In this document: piece by piece, positions 16,844 to 25,546 of the stretch
Position numbering within the stretch: position 1 is the stretch's first letter
How the letters are laid out: each line of letters starts with the position of its first letter
Source: Rhodococcus qingshengii JCM 15477
GTDB taxonomy: Bacteria; Actinomycetota; Actinomycetes; Mycobacteriales; Mycobacteriaceae
Direction of reading: 5' to 3'
Length of the DNA: 64,000 bases
NCBI RefSeq assembly: GCF_023221595.1
Contig: NZ_CP096563.1
Span: 1,222,501 to 1,286,500 of the forward strand
Translations under genes and position numbers: made by a program
Notes under the pieces: generated by a model
The model's database searches: none
What the model saw: the letters and a program-made list of their open reading frames with translations, nothing else
What the model was told of the DNA's origin: nothing

Positions 16844-17980
16844 ATGGCTATTGTCTGGACAGTTCCTCGCGCTATCGGCTCCACCTTGCTCGTTGCTCCG
16901 TTGATCAAGGAGTTCCTTGTCGAGGGTGACGGCACCCTCGATGCAAAACTGACTGCGGTCGGTACGGTCTCTGCCTCTCTCGAGAAGCAAGTCGGCCGCA
17001 CGTTCACCTCGATCAGCGCTGCTTCGGCGGCAATCTTTTCCGGTGCTGCCGGTTCCACCAGCGTGCCAGACGCACTACGTCTGGCCGTGATGCGCACTCT
17101 GTCCACCGAGGTCGTCGTCAGGAAGCCCGCTCCGCAGCCGTTCTCCGAGAAGGTCGGGAAGAGGCTGGGGCAGTATGTCTTTGCTTTGCGTGACCCGCGT
17201 AACGACCAGGTGTTCCATGTCGGGCACGGCACGGGAAATCAAGTATTCGCGCCGGTATTCGAAGCGCTCGGTGAACTCGCGAACCTCGAAGGAGCGGACG
17301 CTCCGGCCGAGTCGAATGGTGCTGTGACGGCAGCCAAGATCGCTCGGATCCGCGAGATCTACGACGCAGGTTCGGCGGTGGAGCACTTCGTACTCCTCCG
17401 CTCGGTCTCTGCCGCCACGGATTCGGCCGCCACTACCGACGAGGTCGTCCGCGGCATCGTGGAAGCCTTGCGGATCACCGACGCGGGAGAGGGTCTGACC
17501 AATCTCGCAGGCGATACCTCGGACAAGGACGCCCGAGCGACCCGCGTCGAGGAACTCGCATTGCGCTACTCGGCTGATCCCGCGCCGGAACTCCCGACGC
17601 CGAGCATCGTCCTCCACGTACCGGCCTCCGCCCGTCCGGGAGCAACGCCGGAAGAGATCTACGAACTCGCGCGCGCCGAGTGGTCTGCCGGTGCGGCTGT
17701 TCGTGCCGAGATCGGAATTCCCGTTCTGGTGTTTGCCGACAGCATCATTCGTGGTGCCTTCCGTGCTCAGTCATGGGAGGTGTCCACCCGCAATGCCGAC
17801 GGAAGCCAACTGTGGCGGTTCAACGGAACCGTCGACGACGAGCTTGCTGCCAAGTACGTCGGAACCGAGGTCACCCCACACAACGTCGGACTGAAGAAGT
17901 GGCCCGTCAGTGGTTGGGTCACGAGGTTGACTACCGCCCGTCCAGGTGCGGTCATGCCGGGACCTCGTAAGTCCAAGTAA
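16844..17980 (+). CDS. GIY-YIG-like (LEM-3/Ankle1-type) domain protein with variant motif
   Basis: A 378-residue protein with no signal peptide. Residues about 117-185 (GQYVFALRDPRNDQVFHVGH, then KIARIREIYDAGSAVEHFVL) resemble the LEM-3-type GIY-YIG fold, where the usual core is YVYLLxDP...FYVGKGxG. Here the second motif tyrosine is His (FHVG) and the lysine is His (GHGTG). The C-terminal third (AGAAVRAEIGIPVLVFADSI, SWEVS, WRFNG, AAKYVG) looks like an accessory domain often found after this nuclease-like unit. The N-terminal 110 residues are unassigned. A hairpin terminator follows. Nuclease activity is doubtful because of the substitutions. Confidence 0.6.
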   Translation: MAIVWTVPRAIGSTLLVAPLIKEFLVEGDGTLDAKLTAVGTVSASLEKQVGRTFTSISAASAAIFSGAAGSTSVPDALRLAVMRTLSTEVVVRKPAPQPFSEKVGKRLGQYVFALRDPRNDQVFHVGHGTGNQVFAPVFEALGELANLEGADAPAESNGAVTAAKIARIREIYDAGSAVEHFVLLRSVSAATDSAATTDEVVRGIVEALRITDAGEGLTNLAGDTSDKDARATRVEELALRYSADPAPELPTPSIVLHVPASARPGATPEEIYELARAEWSAGAAVRAEIGIPVLVFADSIIRGAFRAQSWEVSTRNADGSQLWRFNGTVDDELAAKYVGTEVTPHNVGLKKWPVSGWVTRLTTARPGAVMPGPRKSK

Positions 17981-18003
17981 CGCAACAACTTCAGGTAGAA
18001 GGA

Positions 18004-18043
18004 ATTGTGGGGGCGGGATCCGTTCGGATCCAGCCCCCACAAT
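18004..18043. terminator. Bidirectional hairpin terminator
   Basis: ATTGTGGGGGC (18004-18014) pairs with GCCCCCACAAT (18033-18043), and an inner GGATCC/GGATCC stem caps it. It lies between the convergent GIY-YIG-like gene and the DyP operon. Confidence 0.85.
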
Positions 18044-18060
18044 ATCGTTGCCCGGGGTTG

Positions 18061-19278
18061 TCAGCCGAGCAATCCGCTTCCCAGATAGTCGTTCTCGGTG
18101 CATCCCGGCGGAATGAGATACACCGCAGAACCGATCGGCGTCGTCCACTCGTTGAGTGCGTCGAAGTCACTCAATCGCTGTTGGACCGGTAGATATTGCT
18201 CGGCGATGTCCCGTTGGAATGCTGCGAAGATCAATCCCGAATTCGAGGTCTGCCCGCTCTCGGGTGCGTCGTCGTAGTTGTATGCCCGACGGAAGAACTG
18301 CTCCTTCTCATGCGTCTGGTGGGCTCGCGCGATGTGTGATCCTGGCGGGATCACCGGAATCCCGAACTTGTCCGTGAGTGTGAAATCCGCTTCGTCGAAT
18401 TCGTTGGTTCCGTTGAGCGGAGCGCCATTGGACAACGTGCGCCCCATCGTGAGTTCGCGCCCCGAACGGTCGAGTTCGTCCCAGGTATCCATTTCCATGC
18501 GAATGCGTCGCAGTACCAACGAGGTTCCGCCCGCCAGCCACGGTTGACCGGCGCCGTCGTGCCAGATCAGTGAATCGAAATCCACTGTTCCCGGAGCAGG
18601 ATTGACCGTCCCGTCCACTTGGCCCATGAGATTGCGCATCGTGGTTCCCTCGGGCGTGGTGCCGCGAGCGTTGCGGAATCCCTTTTGTGTCCACCGGATT
18701 GTCGTCAGTGATCGGACGTTCTTGGTCAGAACTCGCACAGCATGAGCAATGGTCACCGGATCGTCGCCACAAATCTGCAGCAACAGGTCCGACCCGCCCC
18801 ATCGGTCGTCAAGTCGGTCGATCTCGTAGCTCGGCAACGGCTCGAACCAGTCCGGTTGACGTGCTTGCAATCCCAGCTTGGTGAACAGGCCAGGACCGTA
18901 GCCGACGGTCACCGTCAAGCGTGCCGGATCCACAGCCAGTTCCCGTTCGGTGTCCGCCAACGCCGGGTTGCCCGCGGTGAGCCGTGACGCATCCTCGGAC
19001 CACATCTTCATGATTCCGACGACGACTGTTCGATCGGTTCCAGGCAAGAGGTCGAACCCGATGAAGGTGCCGTGCGCTTGCGGCGTGGTGTCGATGCCGG
19101 CTTGGTGGACTCCGTAGAACGGTTCCACCAGCTTGCCTGCTTGCTGCTCCTGTTGGCTGCGCTCGACCACTGTGGTTGCGCCCCAGGTTATTCCCGCCAC
19201 GCCGAGCGCGGCGGCGCCTCCTCCGAGAAGGCGCCGCCGACTGACTGCTCGGCTGGGCGGGTTCGTGTTCTCAGCCAC
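18061..19278 (-). CDS. Dye-decolourising peroxidase, Tat-exported (EfeB/DyP type)
   Basis: A 405-residue haem peroxidase. The N-terminus has a twin-arginine signal (SRRRLLGGGAAALGVAG), so it is exported folded. The DyP signature GQVDGT (GxxDG) is at residues 219-224, and a distal segment ARAHQTHEKEQFFRR includes the expected proximal histidine. DyP/EfeB enzymes oxidise dyes and phenolics with peroxide and have been tied to haem iron release. Start is GTG 19278, overlapping by eight bases the end of the PCu(A)C gene. Last gene of a four-gene operon with PepSY and copper chaperone proteins. Confidence 0.94.
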   Translation of the reverse strand: MAENTNPPSRAVSRRRLLGGGAAALGVAGITWGATTVVERSQQEQQAGKLVEPFYGVHQAGIDTTPQAHGTFIGFDLLPGTDRTVVVGIMKMWSEDASRLTAGNPALADTERELAVDPARLTVTVGYGPGLFTKLGLQARQPDWFEPLPSYEIDRLDDRWGGSDLLLQICGDDPVTIAHAVRVLTKNVRSLTTIRWTQKGFRNARGTTPEGTTMRNLMGQVDGTVNPAPGTVDFDSLIWHDGAGQPWLAGGTSLVLRRIRMEMDTWDELDRSGRELTMGRTLSNGAPLNGTNEFDEADFTLTDKFGIPVIPPGSHIARAHQTHEKEQFFRRAYNYDDAPESGQTSNSGLIFAAFQRDIAEQYLPVQQRLSDFDALNEWTTPIGSAVYLIPPGCTENDYLGSGLLG

Positions 19279-19771
19279 CGTGATTCGGGTCGTAGTTCTC
19301 CTGATTACCGGAGAAGTCGCGAATCTGGGCTGTGAACGTGGTGCTGGAACCGTCGTCGTAGATCAAGGTGAGGTCGGTTTCTGCGCCTGGGAGCAGCGGC
19401 GCGGACAGGTCCATGAACATGAGGTGGTCACCGCCCGGGGTGAGGGAGGCGGACCCGTTGGCAGGGACCAGGAAACCGCCGTCCTTGGGACGCATCGTCA
19501 TCGTTCCGCCGTCGCCGGTCACGACTTCGTGCAGTTCGAGTCGAGACGACGCGGGGCTGGTGGCCGAGACCACGCGTACGTCCTTGTCACTGGAGTTGAC
19601 GAGTTCGGCGAACGCCGCGCTCATTCCTTCCGGCGCGGCCTTGACCCATTGATCCTGAACTGTGATGGATTGTGCAGCTTCGGTTTCCTTGTCGGAGTTG
19701 GAAGAACAGCCGGTCAGGGCGAGAGCTGCGGACAGTGCAACAGCTGCGAATATCTTTGTGCGAACAGTCAT
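19271..19771 (-). CDS. PCu(A)C-type periplasmic copper chaperone lipoprotein
   Basis: A 166-residue protein with a lipobox (ALALTGCSS, Cys22). The mature domain carries the copper-binding pattern: His81 (LELHEVV), Met91/Met93 (TMTMRP) and His116-x-Met118 (DHLMFM). Members bind Cu(I) and hand it to cytochrome oxidase or other targets outside the membrane. ATG 19771 is 26 bases after the PepSY gene stop; the frame extends to 19828, but that part overlaps the upstream gene. The DyP gene overlaps its 3' end. Confidence 0.93.
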   Translation of the reverse strand: MTVRTKIFAAVALSAALALTGCSSNSDKETEAAQSITVQDQWVKAAPEGMSAAFAELVNSSDKDVRVVSATSPASSRLELHEVVTGDGGTMTMRPKDGGFLVPANGSASLTPGGDHLMFMDLSAPLLPGAETDLTLIYDDGSSTTFTAQIRDFSGNQENYDPNHGG

Positions 19772-19796
19772 GTGTGTCTCCGTAATTCGTGAAGTG

Positions 19797-21227
19797 TCAG
19801 GTGGTGGCACGGCGTTTGAACGCCGCAATGCACAGGTCGATCAGCAGGAATGCGAGAAGGCTGATGCCGAGTAGCGGAACGAACCAGCCGACCAACGCCG
19901 TGATCGCGACGAGAGCAACGAGGCCGACCGGGGAGAGGTTGCGGATTCCGCCGCGGGCAGGAACCCGGCCGACTGCCCAGTCGGAGCCACGAGTGGGGCG
20001 TCGGCGCCACCACATGATGTAGCCCCGAATGACCACGCTGACCAGTGCGAGTGCCAGTGCGGCGAGTGCGATCTGGTTGGCAAGGCCGAACAGCAGACCC
20101 ATGTGGAGTTGGATTCCCCAGGCCGAAAGTTTGGCCGCGAGTGGCCAATCCGAGAACCACAACTCGTCGGTGACCTTTTGCGTCGCTCCGTCGATTGCGA
20201 TGGTGTTGTTGCTGTACACCCAGGGCTGACGTGTCTGGGCGACGGTGAACGCCGTCTCGGTGTTCGCGGGTATCGATACTTCGACAGGACCGGTGATCCC
20301 GTTGTACCTGGCGATACCGAGGACGGTGTCGACGCGTCCGACGTTGGTGTCCGTCAGCGTGCCGGTGGCGGCAGGGGCCATGTCGTGACCCTCGTGCCCG
20401 CCTGTCGCCGGAGGGGGAGCGTCGCCGAGAGTTTTCACAACTGAGGGCGTCGTCCAACTCAACGCGGTTCTCAGATTGCTGACGTTCTCTCCGGCGTAGG
20501 TCGACCACGTGAGGCCGGTCGCCGAGAGGAAGACCAATGCAACTGCTATCCAGATGCCGACGACACCGTGCCAGTTCAGGGTCCGGCTTCGTCCGGTGGA
20601 TGCTCGGTCGATCGTGAGCAGTCGAGCGTTCCGGGCGGTGCGGTATCGACGGAACCAGAGGTAGACACCGCCGAGTGCGACCACCCACATCCACGACGCG
20701 GCCAATTCGCTGTAGAGGCGGCCGGGTTCGCCCAGATGAAGGTGGCGATGCAGTTGGGAGATCCAGGTTCGCAGTGGCAGCGAACCACTGCTTCCGTAGA
20801 CCGCCAACTCGCCGACCGGCTGTGCGAGCACCGGATCGACGAAGACGGCGAGCCTCTCCGATTCGCCCAGTGACGGATCGGTGAACAGGACTCGGGTGGT
20901 TTCGCCGGCAGCAGGGGACGGACGTACTGCCGAGACCGTCAAGTCGGGGCGGTACTGCTGAGCGGAACGGATCTGGTCGTTCAGTGACGCGATCTGTCCG
21001 GTGGTGTCGGTCTGGAGGTAGTCGCTGTAAACGAACTTCTCGATGGTGGGTGCCATCGCGTAGAGGCCACCGCTCAAAGCGGCGATGAGGATGAACGGTC
21101 CGATCAGGACGCCGGCGTAGAAGTGCAGACGCAGGATCAGTGGTCTGGCGCCGCCAACCTGCTTCTTCGGCGGAGAACTGTCGTTGGACGCGCGCGTCTG
21201 TGCGCGCTCCAATTCGGGTGCGGACAT
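19797..21227 (-). CDS. PepSY-associated membrane protein
   Basis: A 476-residue protein with four clear membrane spans: residues about 34-56 (LHFYAGVLIGPFILIAALSG), 185-205 (WMWVVALGGVYLWF), about 235-255 (GVVGIWIAVALVFLSATG) and a group at 380-465. The large extracytoplasmic loop carries PepSY-type segments. Histidines in LHFYAG, QLHRHLHLG and NWHGVVG match the haem-ligand positions of PepSY-TM iron reductase-like proteins. Its operon partners (copper chaperone, DyP) suggest a role in metal reduction or haem transfer at the membrane; this is inference. ATG at 21227. Confidence 0.9.
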   Translation of the reverse strand: MSAPELERAQTRASNDSSPPKKQVGGARPLILRLHFYAGVLIGPFILIAALSGGLYAMAPTIEKFVYSDYLQTDTTGQIASLNDQIRSAQQYRPDLTVSAVRPSPAAGETTRVLFTDPSLGESERLAVFVDPVLAQPVGELAVYGSSGSLPLRTWISQLHRHLHLGEPGRLYSELAASWMWVVALGGVYLWFRRYRTARNARLLTIDRASTGRSRTLNWHGVVGIWIAVALVFLSATGLTWSTYAGENVSNLRTALSWTTPSVVKTLGDAPPPATGGHEGHDMAPAATGTLTDTNVGRVDTVLGIARYNGITGPVEVSIPANTETAFTVAQTRQPWVYSNNTIAIDGATQKVTDELWFSDWPLAAKLSAWGIQLHMGLLFGLANQIALAALALALVSVVIRGYIMWWRRRPTRGSDWAVGRVPARGGIRNLSPVGLVALVAITALVGWFVPLLGISLLAFLLIDLCIAAFKRRATT

Positions 21228-21243
21228 GCGTGTACTCGATCCC

Positions 21244-21289
21244 GCTGTGCGCCTTTGTTAACCGCGGGCGGTTAATAAAGGCGCACAGC
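21244..21289. repeat. 46-bp near-perfect palindrome between operon genes
   Basis: GCTGTGCGCCTTTGTTAACC at 21244-21263 continues GC and is matched in reverse complement at 21268-21289 with one mismatch in 22 positions and a two-base centre. No T-run follows on either strand. It lies 17 bases upstream of the PepSY start codon and 47 bases past the stop of the preceding membrane gene. It could stabilise the downstream mRNA, attenuate transcription or bind a regulator. Confidence 0.75.
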
Positions 21290-21335
21290 AAAGTGGCGCA
21301 CGTAATCACGTGCGTGAAAGGAAAGGGGAGGTGAG

Positions 21336-21866
21336 TTACACGAATGCCGGTGGGCCGCGAGTGCCCAGGCCTGAGGTGAGAAGTTGACGTAGAACAACTT
21401 TGGCGCGGTATCGAGTACGTGCAGCGAACGGTGACGGTTCAGCTGCCCACGGGCGCAATAGAACGGCGACGATTGCCGCTACCGTCGATGCGGCCACGAC
21501 GTATCCGCGTTCTGCGCCGCGGATCAGCACTGCGCACACTCCGACGGCAGCGATGTGTGCCGCGAGCATCGGAAGGGACAGGAGCAGGCCGTGTTGATGA
21601 TCCGAAGCGATGGTCAACGTCGCGTGACCGATGGCCTGACCCGCAGCGAGCATGAGGGCGAGCAAGAGCGCGGGGGAGCGACGGGTGTCGATGGACGTGA
21701 CCACCGCGCCGACGCTCGCGCAGGCGAGGATCAGCAACACGACAGCGCTTTCGGACGGGGCCATGCCGCCACCACCGAGCGCGTGGGCTGCGACGGAAAC
21801 CGCGCCGGAGGTGCCGCCCACGAAAGCGCCGCGCAGCTGCGCGACATCTTTCGGACCCGGCGTCAT
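21336..21866 (-). CDS. Hypothetical membrane protein, first gene of the PepSY-PCu(A)C-DyP operon
   Basis: A 176-residue protein with about four hydrophobic helices (AVVLLILACASVGAVVTSI, ALLLALMLAAGQAIGHATL, GLLLSLPMLAAHIAAVGVCA, VVAASTVAAIVAVLL) and a basic C-terminus ending GLGTRGPPAFV. Histidines in SDHQHGLLL and AAHIAAV might bind metal; no family was recognised. It is followed by the PepSY gene on the same strand, so a metal-related role is inferred from context. A CCTACTA/TAGTAGG palindrome lies 20 bases upstream of its ATG. Confidence 0.78.
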   Translation of the reverse strand: MTPGPKDVAQLRGAFVGGTSGAVSVAAHALGGGGMAPSESAVVLLILACASVGAVVTSIDTRRSPALLLALMLAAGQAIGHATLTIASDHQHGLLLSLPMLAAHIAAVGVCAVLIRGAERGYVVAASTVAAIVAVLLRPWAAEPSPFAARTRYRAKVVLRQLLTSGLGTRGPPAFV

Positions 21867-21885
21867 ACGCGAAAGGATACAGGCG

Positions 21886-21906
21886 CCTACTACCGGGCTT
21901 AGTAGG
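21886..21906. promoter_or_regulatory. Palindrome upstream of the PepSY/DyP operon
   Basis: CCTACTA (21886-21892) and TAGTAGG (21900-21906) are exact reverse complements separated by seven bases, 20 bases upstream of the first start codon of the operon. Position suits a repressor operator. No regulator gene is adjacent, so the controlling protein may be encoded elsewhere. Confidence 0.6.
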
Positions 21907-22086
21907 TGATCGGTCGAGATCGTTTCGGTGGCCGACCGACGAACGCGTTAGGTGGGGGATTTGTCCGATTCGCCAAACTTTGCCGAGGACCGGGTGAAAC
22001 AAACGTGACGGTCATTTTCCGGTGCCAGACTTGGCTCTGGTCGCCGGCAACGGGTCGACGGCAGGGCAAACACATAGGAGAGTTTC

Positions 22087-22794
22087 ATGAGGCGTCGATT
22101 CTTTGCGATATTCGCCCTGATGGGTGCGTTCGGTCTCTTCCTGTCTTCGGTGGCCTCGGCGGACCCGGTCACACGCTCCGTGTCGGGCACCCTTGTCAAC
22201 TCGTGTAGCGATACTGGCGATCCGGTCGGGATATGGATGGTCGTATGGGATGGCTCGACGCAGATATCCTCGGCCACTGTCGGGGTGGGTGGCGCATACA
22301 CGATCACGAACGTTCCTCCGGGCAATTACACGGTCAGTCCATACTCGCCGGCTGGATGCGGATCCGTACCCGACAGGACGGCGGTAGATCTGACGACGTC
22401 CGACGCGACCGGGATCGACTTCGAGTTGGTGAAGGTGTTCAGCATCGTCGGAACTGTCACTGGGTGTCCGGGTGCTGACGGGGTCGGGGCGTCTGACGTG
22501 ACGTTGAATCTCCTCGATGCCGGCACGCAAATCGCGACGACAACGACGGATGATTCCGGTGACTACTTCTTTCAGTACAAGCCGGCCAAGGACGGCTATT
22601 CCGTAGAAGTGGTTCCCGGCAGCGGATGCGGTGCCGATCCAGCAGTAATTCCGGTGAATCTGAGCACGAATGACGTCACCGGTGTCGACTTCGCGCTCAC
22701 TGCCGACGGCTGCGATACGGGCAGTTCGTTCGGAAGTGTGGATCTGTCGACGATTTTCGGAAGTCTCGGTAGTTCGGAATTCTGCAGCAGCTGA
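22087..22794 (+). CDS. Secreted protein with two carboxypeptidase-regulatory-like/SdrD-type repeats
   Basis: A 235-residue protein with a signal peptide (MRRRFFAIFALMGAFGLFLS, cleavage near ASADP). Two related repeats of about 85 residues follow. Each has a GTLVNSCSDTGDP or GTVTGCPGADGVG start, a GAYTITNVPPGNYTV or GDYFFQYKPAKDGYSVEV core, and a GCG...TAVDLTTSDATGIDFEL type end, as in Cna-B/transthyretin-like folds. Each repeat has a cysteine pair. The tail SSFGSVDLSTIFGSLGSSEF again is rich in Gly, Ser and Leu, like the 6.4-9.4 kb secreted proteins. AGGAGAGTTTC precedes the ATG. A strong terminator follows. Confidence 0.86.
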   Translation: MRRRFFAIFALMGAFGLFLSSVASADPVTRSVSGTLVNSCSDTGDPVGIWMVVWDGSTQISSATVGVGGAYTITNVPPGNYTVSPYSPAGCGSVPDRTAVDLTTSDATGIDFELVKVFSIVGTVTGCPGADGVGASDVTLNLLDAGTQIATTTTDDSGDYFFQYKPAKDGYSVEVVPGSGCGADPAVIPVNLSTNDVTGVDFALTADGCDTGSSFGSVDLSTIFGSLGSSEFCSS

Positions 22795-22807
22795 ACACTT
22801 GTCCATG

Positions 22808-22845
22808 AAGGGAGGGTGATCGCCGAGGCGATCGCCCTCCCTTTT
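22808..22845 (+). terminator. Rho-independent terminator
   Basis: A 17-bp stem: AAGGGAGGGTGATCGCC with GGCGATCGCCCTCCCTT, one G-U pair, GAG loop, followed by TTT. It lies 14 bases past the stop of the secreted repeat protein. Confidence 0.92.
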
Positions 22846-23103
22846 CTCGTTTGTTACCAAGGGATTTGCCCTGACATTGCGGAAGGCTGTTTCTAGCGGC
22901 AGATGAAGATATCTGTGCCGCATATCGTTACGACGTTCGTATTTGCTGAGATCGGCACAAGCTTGGGGACCAAAGTCATCGAAGTGCGGGTGTAACGGTC
23001 TGTTGTGCCACGACGGTATTGAGCAGAGAACGGCAAGCCCGCCAGAGTGATAGCGTCCGAGAGGCTATGTCCGAAATGATTCCGAACTCGACCTAGGAAA
23101 ACG
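22846..23103. other. Intergenic region, no gene seen
   Basis: About 260 bases between a terminator and the MinD/ParA-like gene. No open frame with a ribosome site was seen. TAGGAAAACG at the right end is the ribosome site of the next gene. Confidence 0.4.
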
Positions 23104-24270
23104 GTGCGCAGCGATAACAACGGTTCGAATAACGGAGTCCTGGGGAACAACTCCGGAACGACTCAGGGCGACGGCCATTTCGACGCGTCCGACGACGGCT
23201 ATGCAACGTCGATTCGAACCGTCACCTTCACACCACAATTCGACGAGCCTGCAGCAAAACCGTTGCCCAGTCAGCGGATGCGCCAGCAACGTCGTGAAGA
23301 GCCGACCGATTTCCGGACCTCGACGCCCAGGCCTATGACCTCCGTCGACGACCTGGACATCATCAAGCGGGCGAAGCGTCCACCCGAACGCGGTTTGGGC
23401 AGTGTGTTGTTCAAACTCACCGGGGGCCGGATCAACACTGGGCAGTCGGCTGCCGAACTCGAACACCAGGCTCTCGTGCGCCGTGCCAACCGAACGGTGC
23501 GCGGCGTGTACAAGATTGCTTTCATCTCACTCAAGGGTGGAGTGGGGAAAACCACGGCGGCCAAAACTGTCGGTTCGACGTTCGCATCGATCCGTGGGGA
23601 TCGAATCGTAGCCATCGACGCCAATCCCGACCTGGGGACCCTGGCTGATCGCGAACGACGTGAACATCACCTGACCGTTCGTGATCTGTTGGCCGACGGT
23701 GACATTCGTACGTACAGCGATGTTCGTTACTACACCTCGCAAGGCGATAGCCGACTCGAAATCCTTGCGAGTGAGGCAGATCCGGAAACTTCGGAGTCGT
23801 TCAACGAGCAGGACTACCTCGATACTCTCCGAATTCTCGAGGTGCACTACAACATCGTCATCACCGACTGTGGCACCGGAATCATGCACTCGGCCATGTA
23901 CGGAATTCTCGACGAAGCAGATGCTTTGGTTGTCGTCAGCCCGACAGCTCAGGATGGTGCCCGTAGTGCTGCAGCAACGCTCAGTTGGCTGACCAAGCAC
24001 GGATACGCAGATCTGGTGAGCAGGTCGGTCGTGGCGATCAATTCGACGCGGCCGGGTTCGTCTTCGCTCGACCTCGATCAACTCGAGGACGTTTTCGCTC
24101 AGCGTGGAGTGCGAGCGGTCAAGACGTTGCCCTACGACGATCACCTGGGCGAAGGCGGTCCGATCGACTTGAAGTTGTTGAACAAGCGCACGGCACGGGC
24201 ATATCTGGAACTCGTCGCAGCAATTGCCGATGGGTTCCCGGACTCGGTGGGCAAGCACGCTTCTCGATAG
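23104..24270 (+). CDS. MinD/ParA-like ATPase with disordered N-terminus (EspI/Rv3876-like layout)
   Basis: A 388-residue protein. The first 135 residues are polar and low complexity, with many Asn, Gly and Arg. The ATPase domain begins at YKIAFISLKGGVGKTTAAKT (deviant Walker A KGGVGKTT at about 144-151) and continues with DANPDLGTLADRERR and the switch region VITDCGTGI. This order resembles actinobacterial MinD/ParA proteins such as EspI of ESX secretion loci, but no ESX gene is near. Start is GTG 23104 with TAGGAAA upstream. Role in polar localisation or secretion is inference. Confidence 0.86.
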   Translation: MRSDNNGSNNGVLGNNSGTTQGDGHFDASDDGYATSIRTVTFTPQFDEPAAKPLPSQRMRQQRREEPTDFRTSTPRPMTSVDDLDIIKRAKRPPERGLGSVLFKLTGGRINTGQSAAELEHQALVRRANRTVRGVYKIAFISLKGGVGKTTAAKTVGSTFASIRGDRIVAIDANPDLGTLADRERREHHLTVRDLLADGDIRTYSDVRYYTSQGDSRLEILASEADPETSESFNEQDYLDTLRILEVHYNIVITDCGTGIMHSAMYGILDEADALVVVSPTAQDGARSAAATLSWLTKHGYADLVSRSVVAINSTRPGSSSLDLDQLEDVFAQRGVRAVKTLPYDDHLGEGGPIDLKLLNKRTARAYLELVAAIADGFPDSVGKHASR

Positions 24271-24310
24271 AACGTGCTCGCCACCGAATCTGATCAGCAG
24301 GCTCCGGCGT

Positions 24311-25345
24311 TCAAGGGTGTCGAAGTATCGCGCCGTATCCGTCGGCGAGAACGAGGCGTTCGTCGATCTGTACCAACTCGGTGCCGGTCCCGATTGCGAT
24401 GTAGGGGAGTACGCGATCGGCGGGCCCGATCAACTCTCCACTGGTGACTTCCTTGTCGTCAGGATCGGTGAGCAGCAGCGTCTCGACCTTGCCCTGTTCG
24501 AGGGCGTCGAGGACGCGTGCGGTCCCGTCGATGGAGAGGCCGGAGTCCCGGCCCTGCTCGGCGACGTAGCGTTCGGTTTCCACATCCATTCTGCGCAGTC
24601 GCTGCGTGTCGATCAGTTCACGAATCGACTTGGACACCTCGGCGGGTGTCGAACCGACTGAACGCGAACCCTTTTCGACGTCCACCACCCGTAGCGTCGA
24701 CGGCAAAAGCTGTGCAAAAGCTTTGCGGGATTGTACTTCTCCGATGACAACTACCAGCGCGACCTTGTGTTCACGGGCGAGCGCCGCCGCGCGCTCCACA
24801 GCCTGAGTCAGGTTCTTCCGGATATTCTCCTCCACGAGGCTTTGGCTGTCGGTGTATCGCTCCTGACCGCCCACGTGTGCCTTGTGGACCGGGAAGCCGT
24901 CTCCGTCTACCGTTTCGCCGTACACGTCACGCCCGCGAGCATCGCGCACGCACAGGTCCGCGCCAGTGTGGTCGACCTTGGCGATGAGGAACGGTTCGGT
25001 GTCGTATCCGTGTGCGATCAGTGGAATCAGGTAGGGCAGTTCGCCCAAGGTCGCGATAGTGGAGCCGGCAGGTTCGAGCAGAATATCGTCGATCAGCACT
25101 GCCTCGGAAGTGGCGACGATCGCGCGTCCGGCGCGACCTGAGATGCCGTGATGGTTGTCCTTCACCTCGTCCAGTCGTGCGATCAGCGATTCCGATGCTC
25201 CCTGTTTCGTGAGTTGATTGCGCATCGAGCGCCATTCGAGTTCGAAGCGCTCGCGCGCATCTTCCCGGTTACGGACGTCTTCGAAGTACACGGAGGCAAA
25301 CGGGCCGTCACTCGAACCGACCTTCTTCAGTCGCCCAGCATGCAT
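24311..25345 (-). CDS. Rv2629-like protein (bacterial archaeo-eukaryotic release-factor-like family)
   Basis: A 344-residue cytoplasmic protein. Key segments are GPFASVYFEDVRNREDARER, GRAGRAIVATSEAVLIDDIL, and a C-terminal half with VVIGEVQSRKAFAQLLPSTL and ARVLDALEQGKVETLLLTDP, which matches the eRF1 domain-3-like part. Such proteins (Rv2629, BaeRF group, Vms1-like) are linked to release or rescue at ribosomes and to hypoxia or stress; the reaction is not settled. It converges with the MinD-like gene. Confidence 0.82.
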   Translation of the reverse strand: MHAGRLKKVGSSDGPFASVYFEDVRNREDARERFELEWRSMRNQLTKQGASESLIARLDEVKDNHHGISGRAGRAIVATSEAVLIDDILLEPAGSTIATLGELPYLIPLIAHGYDTEPFLIAKVDHTGADLCVRDARGRDVYGETVDGDGFPVHKAHVGGQERYTDSQSLVEENIRKNLTQAVERAAALAREHKVALVVVIGEVQSRKAFAQLLPSTLRVVDVEKGSRSVGSTPAEVSKSIRELIDTQRLRRMDVETERYVAEQGRDSGLSIDGTARVLDALEQGKVETLLLTDPDDKEVTSGELIGPADRVLPYIAIGTGTELVQIDERLVLADGYGAILRHP

Positions 25346-25500
25346 GTCGGCTCCCTTCTGTAGTGGTCCTATGCCGCGTACCCGACAACCGGTGATTCGA
25401 CACGACCGCTTTCAGTTCGCACGTTTGTTCGACTGCTGGTACTGTCTGTGAACGTGAGGGTGGTGCAGAGGGAAGCCTGCATCACCTTCACGCCAAGAGC

Positions 25501-25541
25501 CCGGGACCTGCCGCCGACTGCCTTCGGCGGCAGGTCCCGAT
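25501..25541. terminator. Hairpin terminator after the M48 protease gene
   Basis: CGGGACCTGCCGCC pairs with GGCGGCAGGTCCCG around a loop of about ten bases. It lies just past the stop of the M48 gene, which is on the minus strand. There is no clear T-run on that strand, so it may act as an mRNA end stabiliser as well. Confidence 0.8.
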
Positions 25542-25546
25542 TCTGC

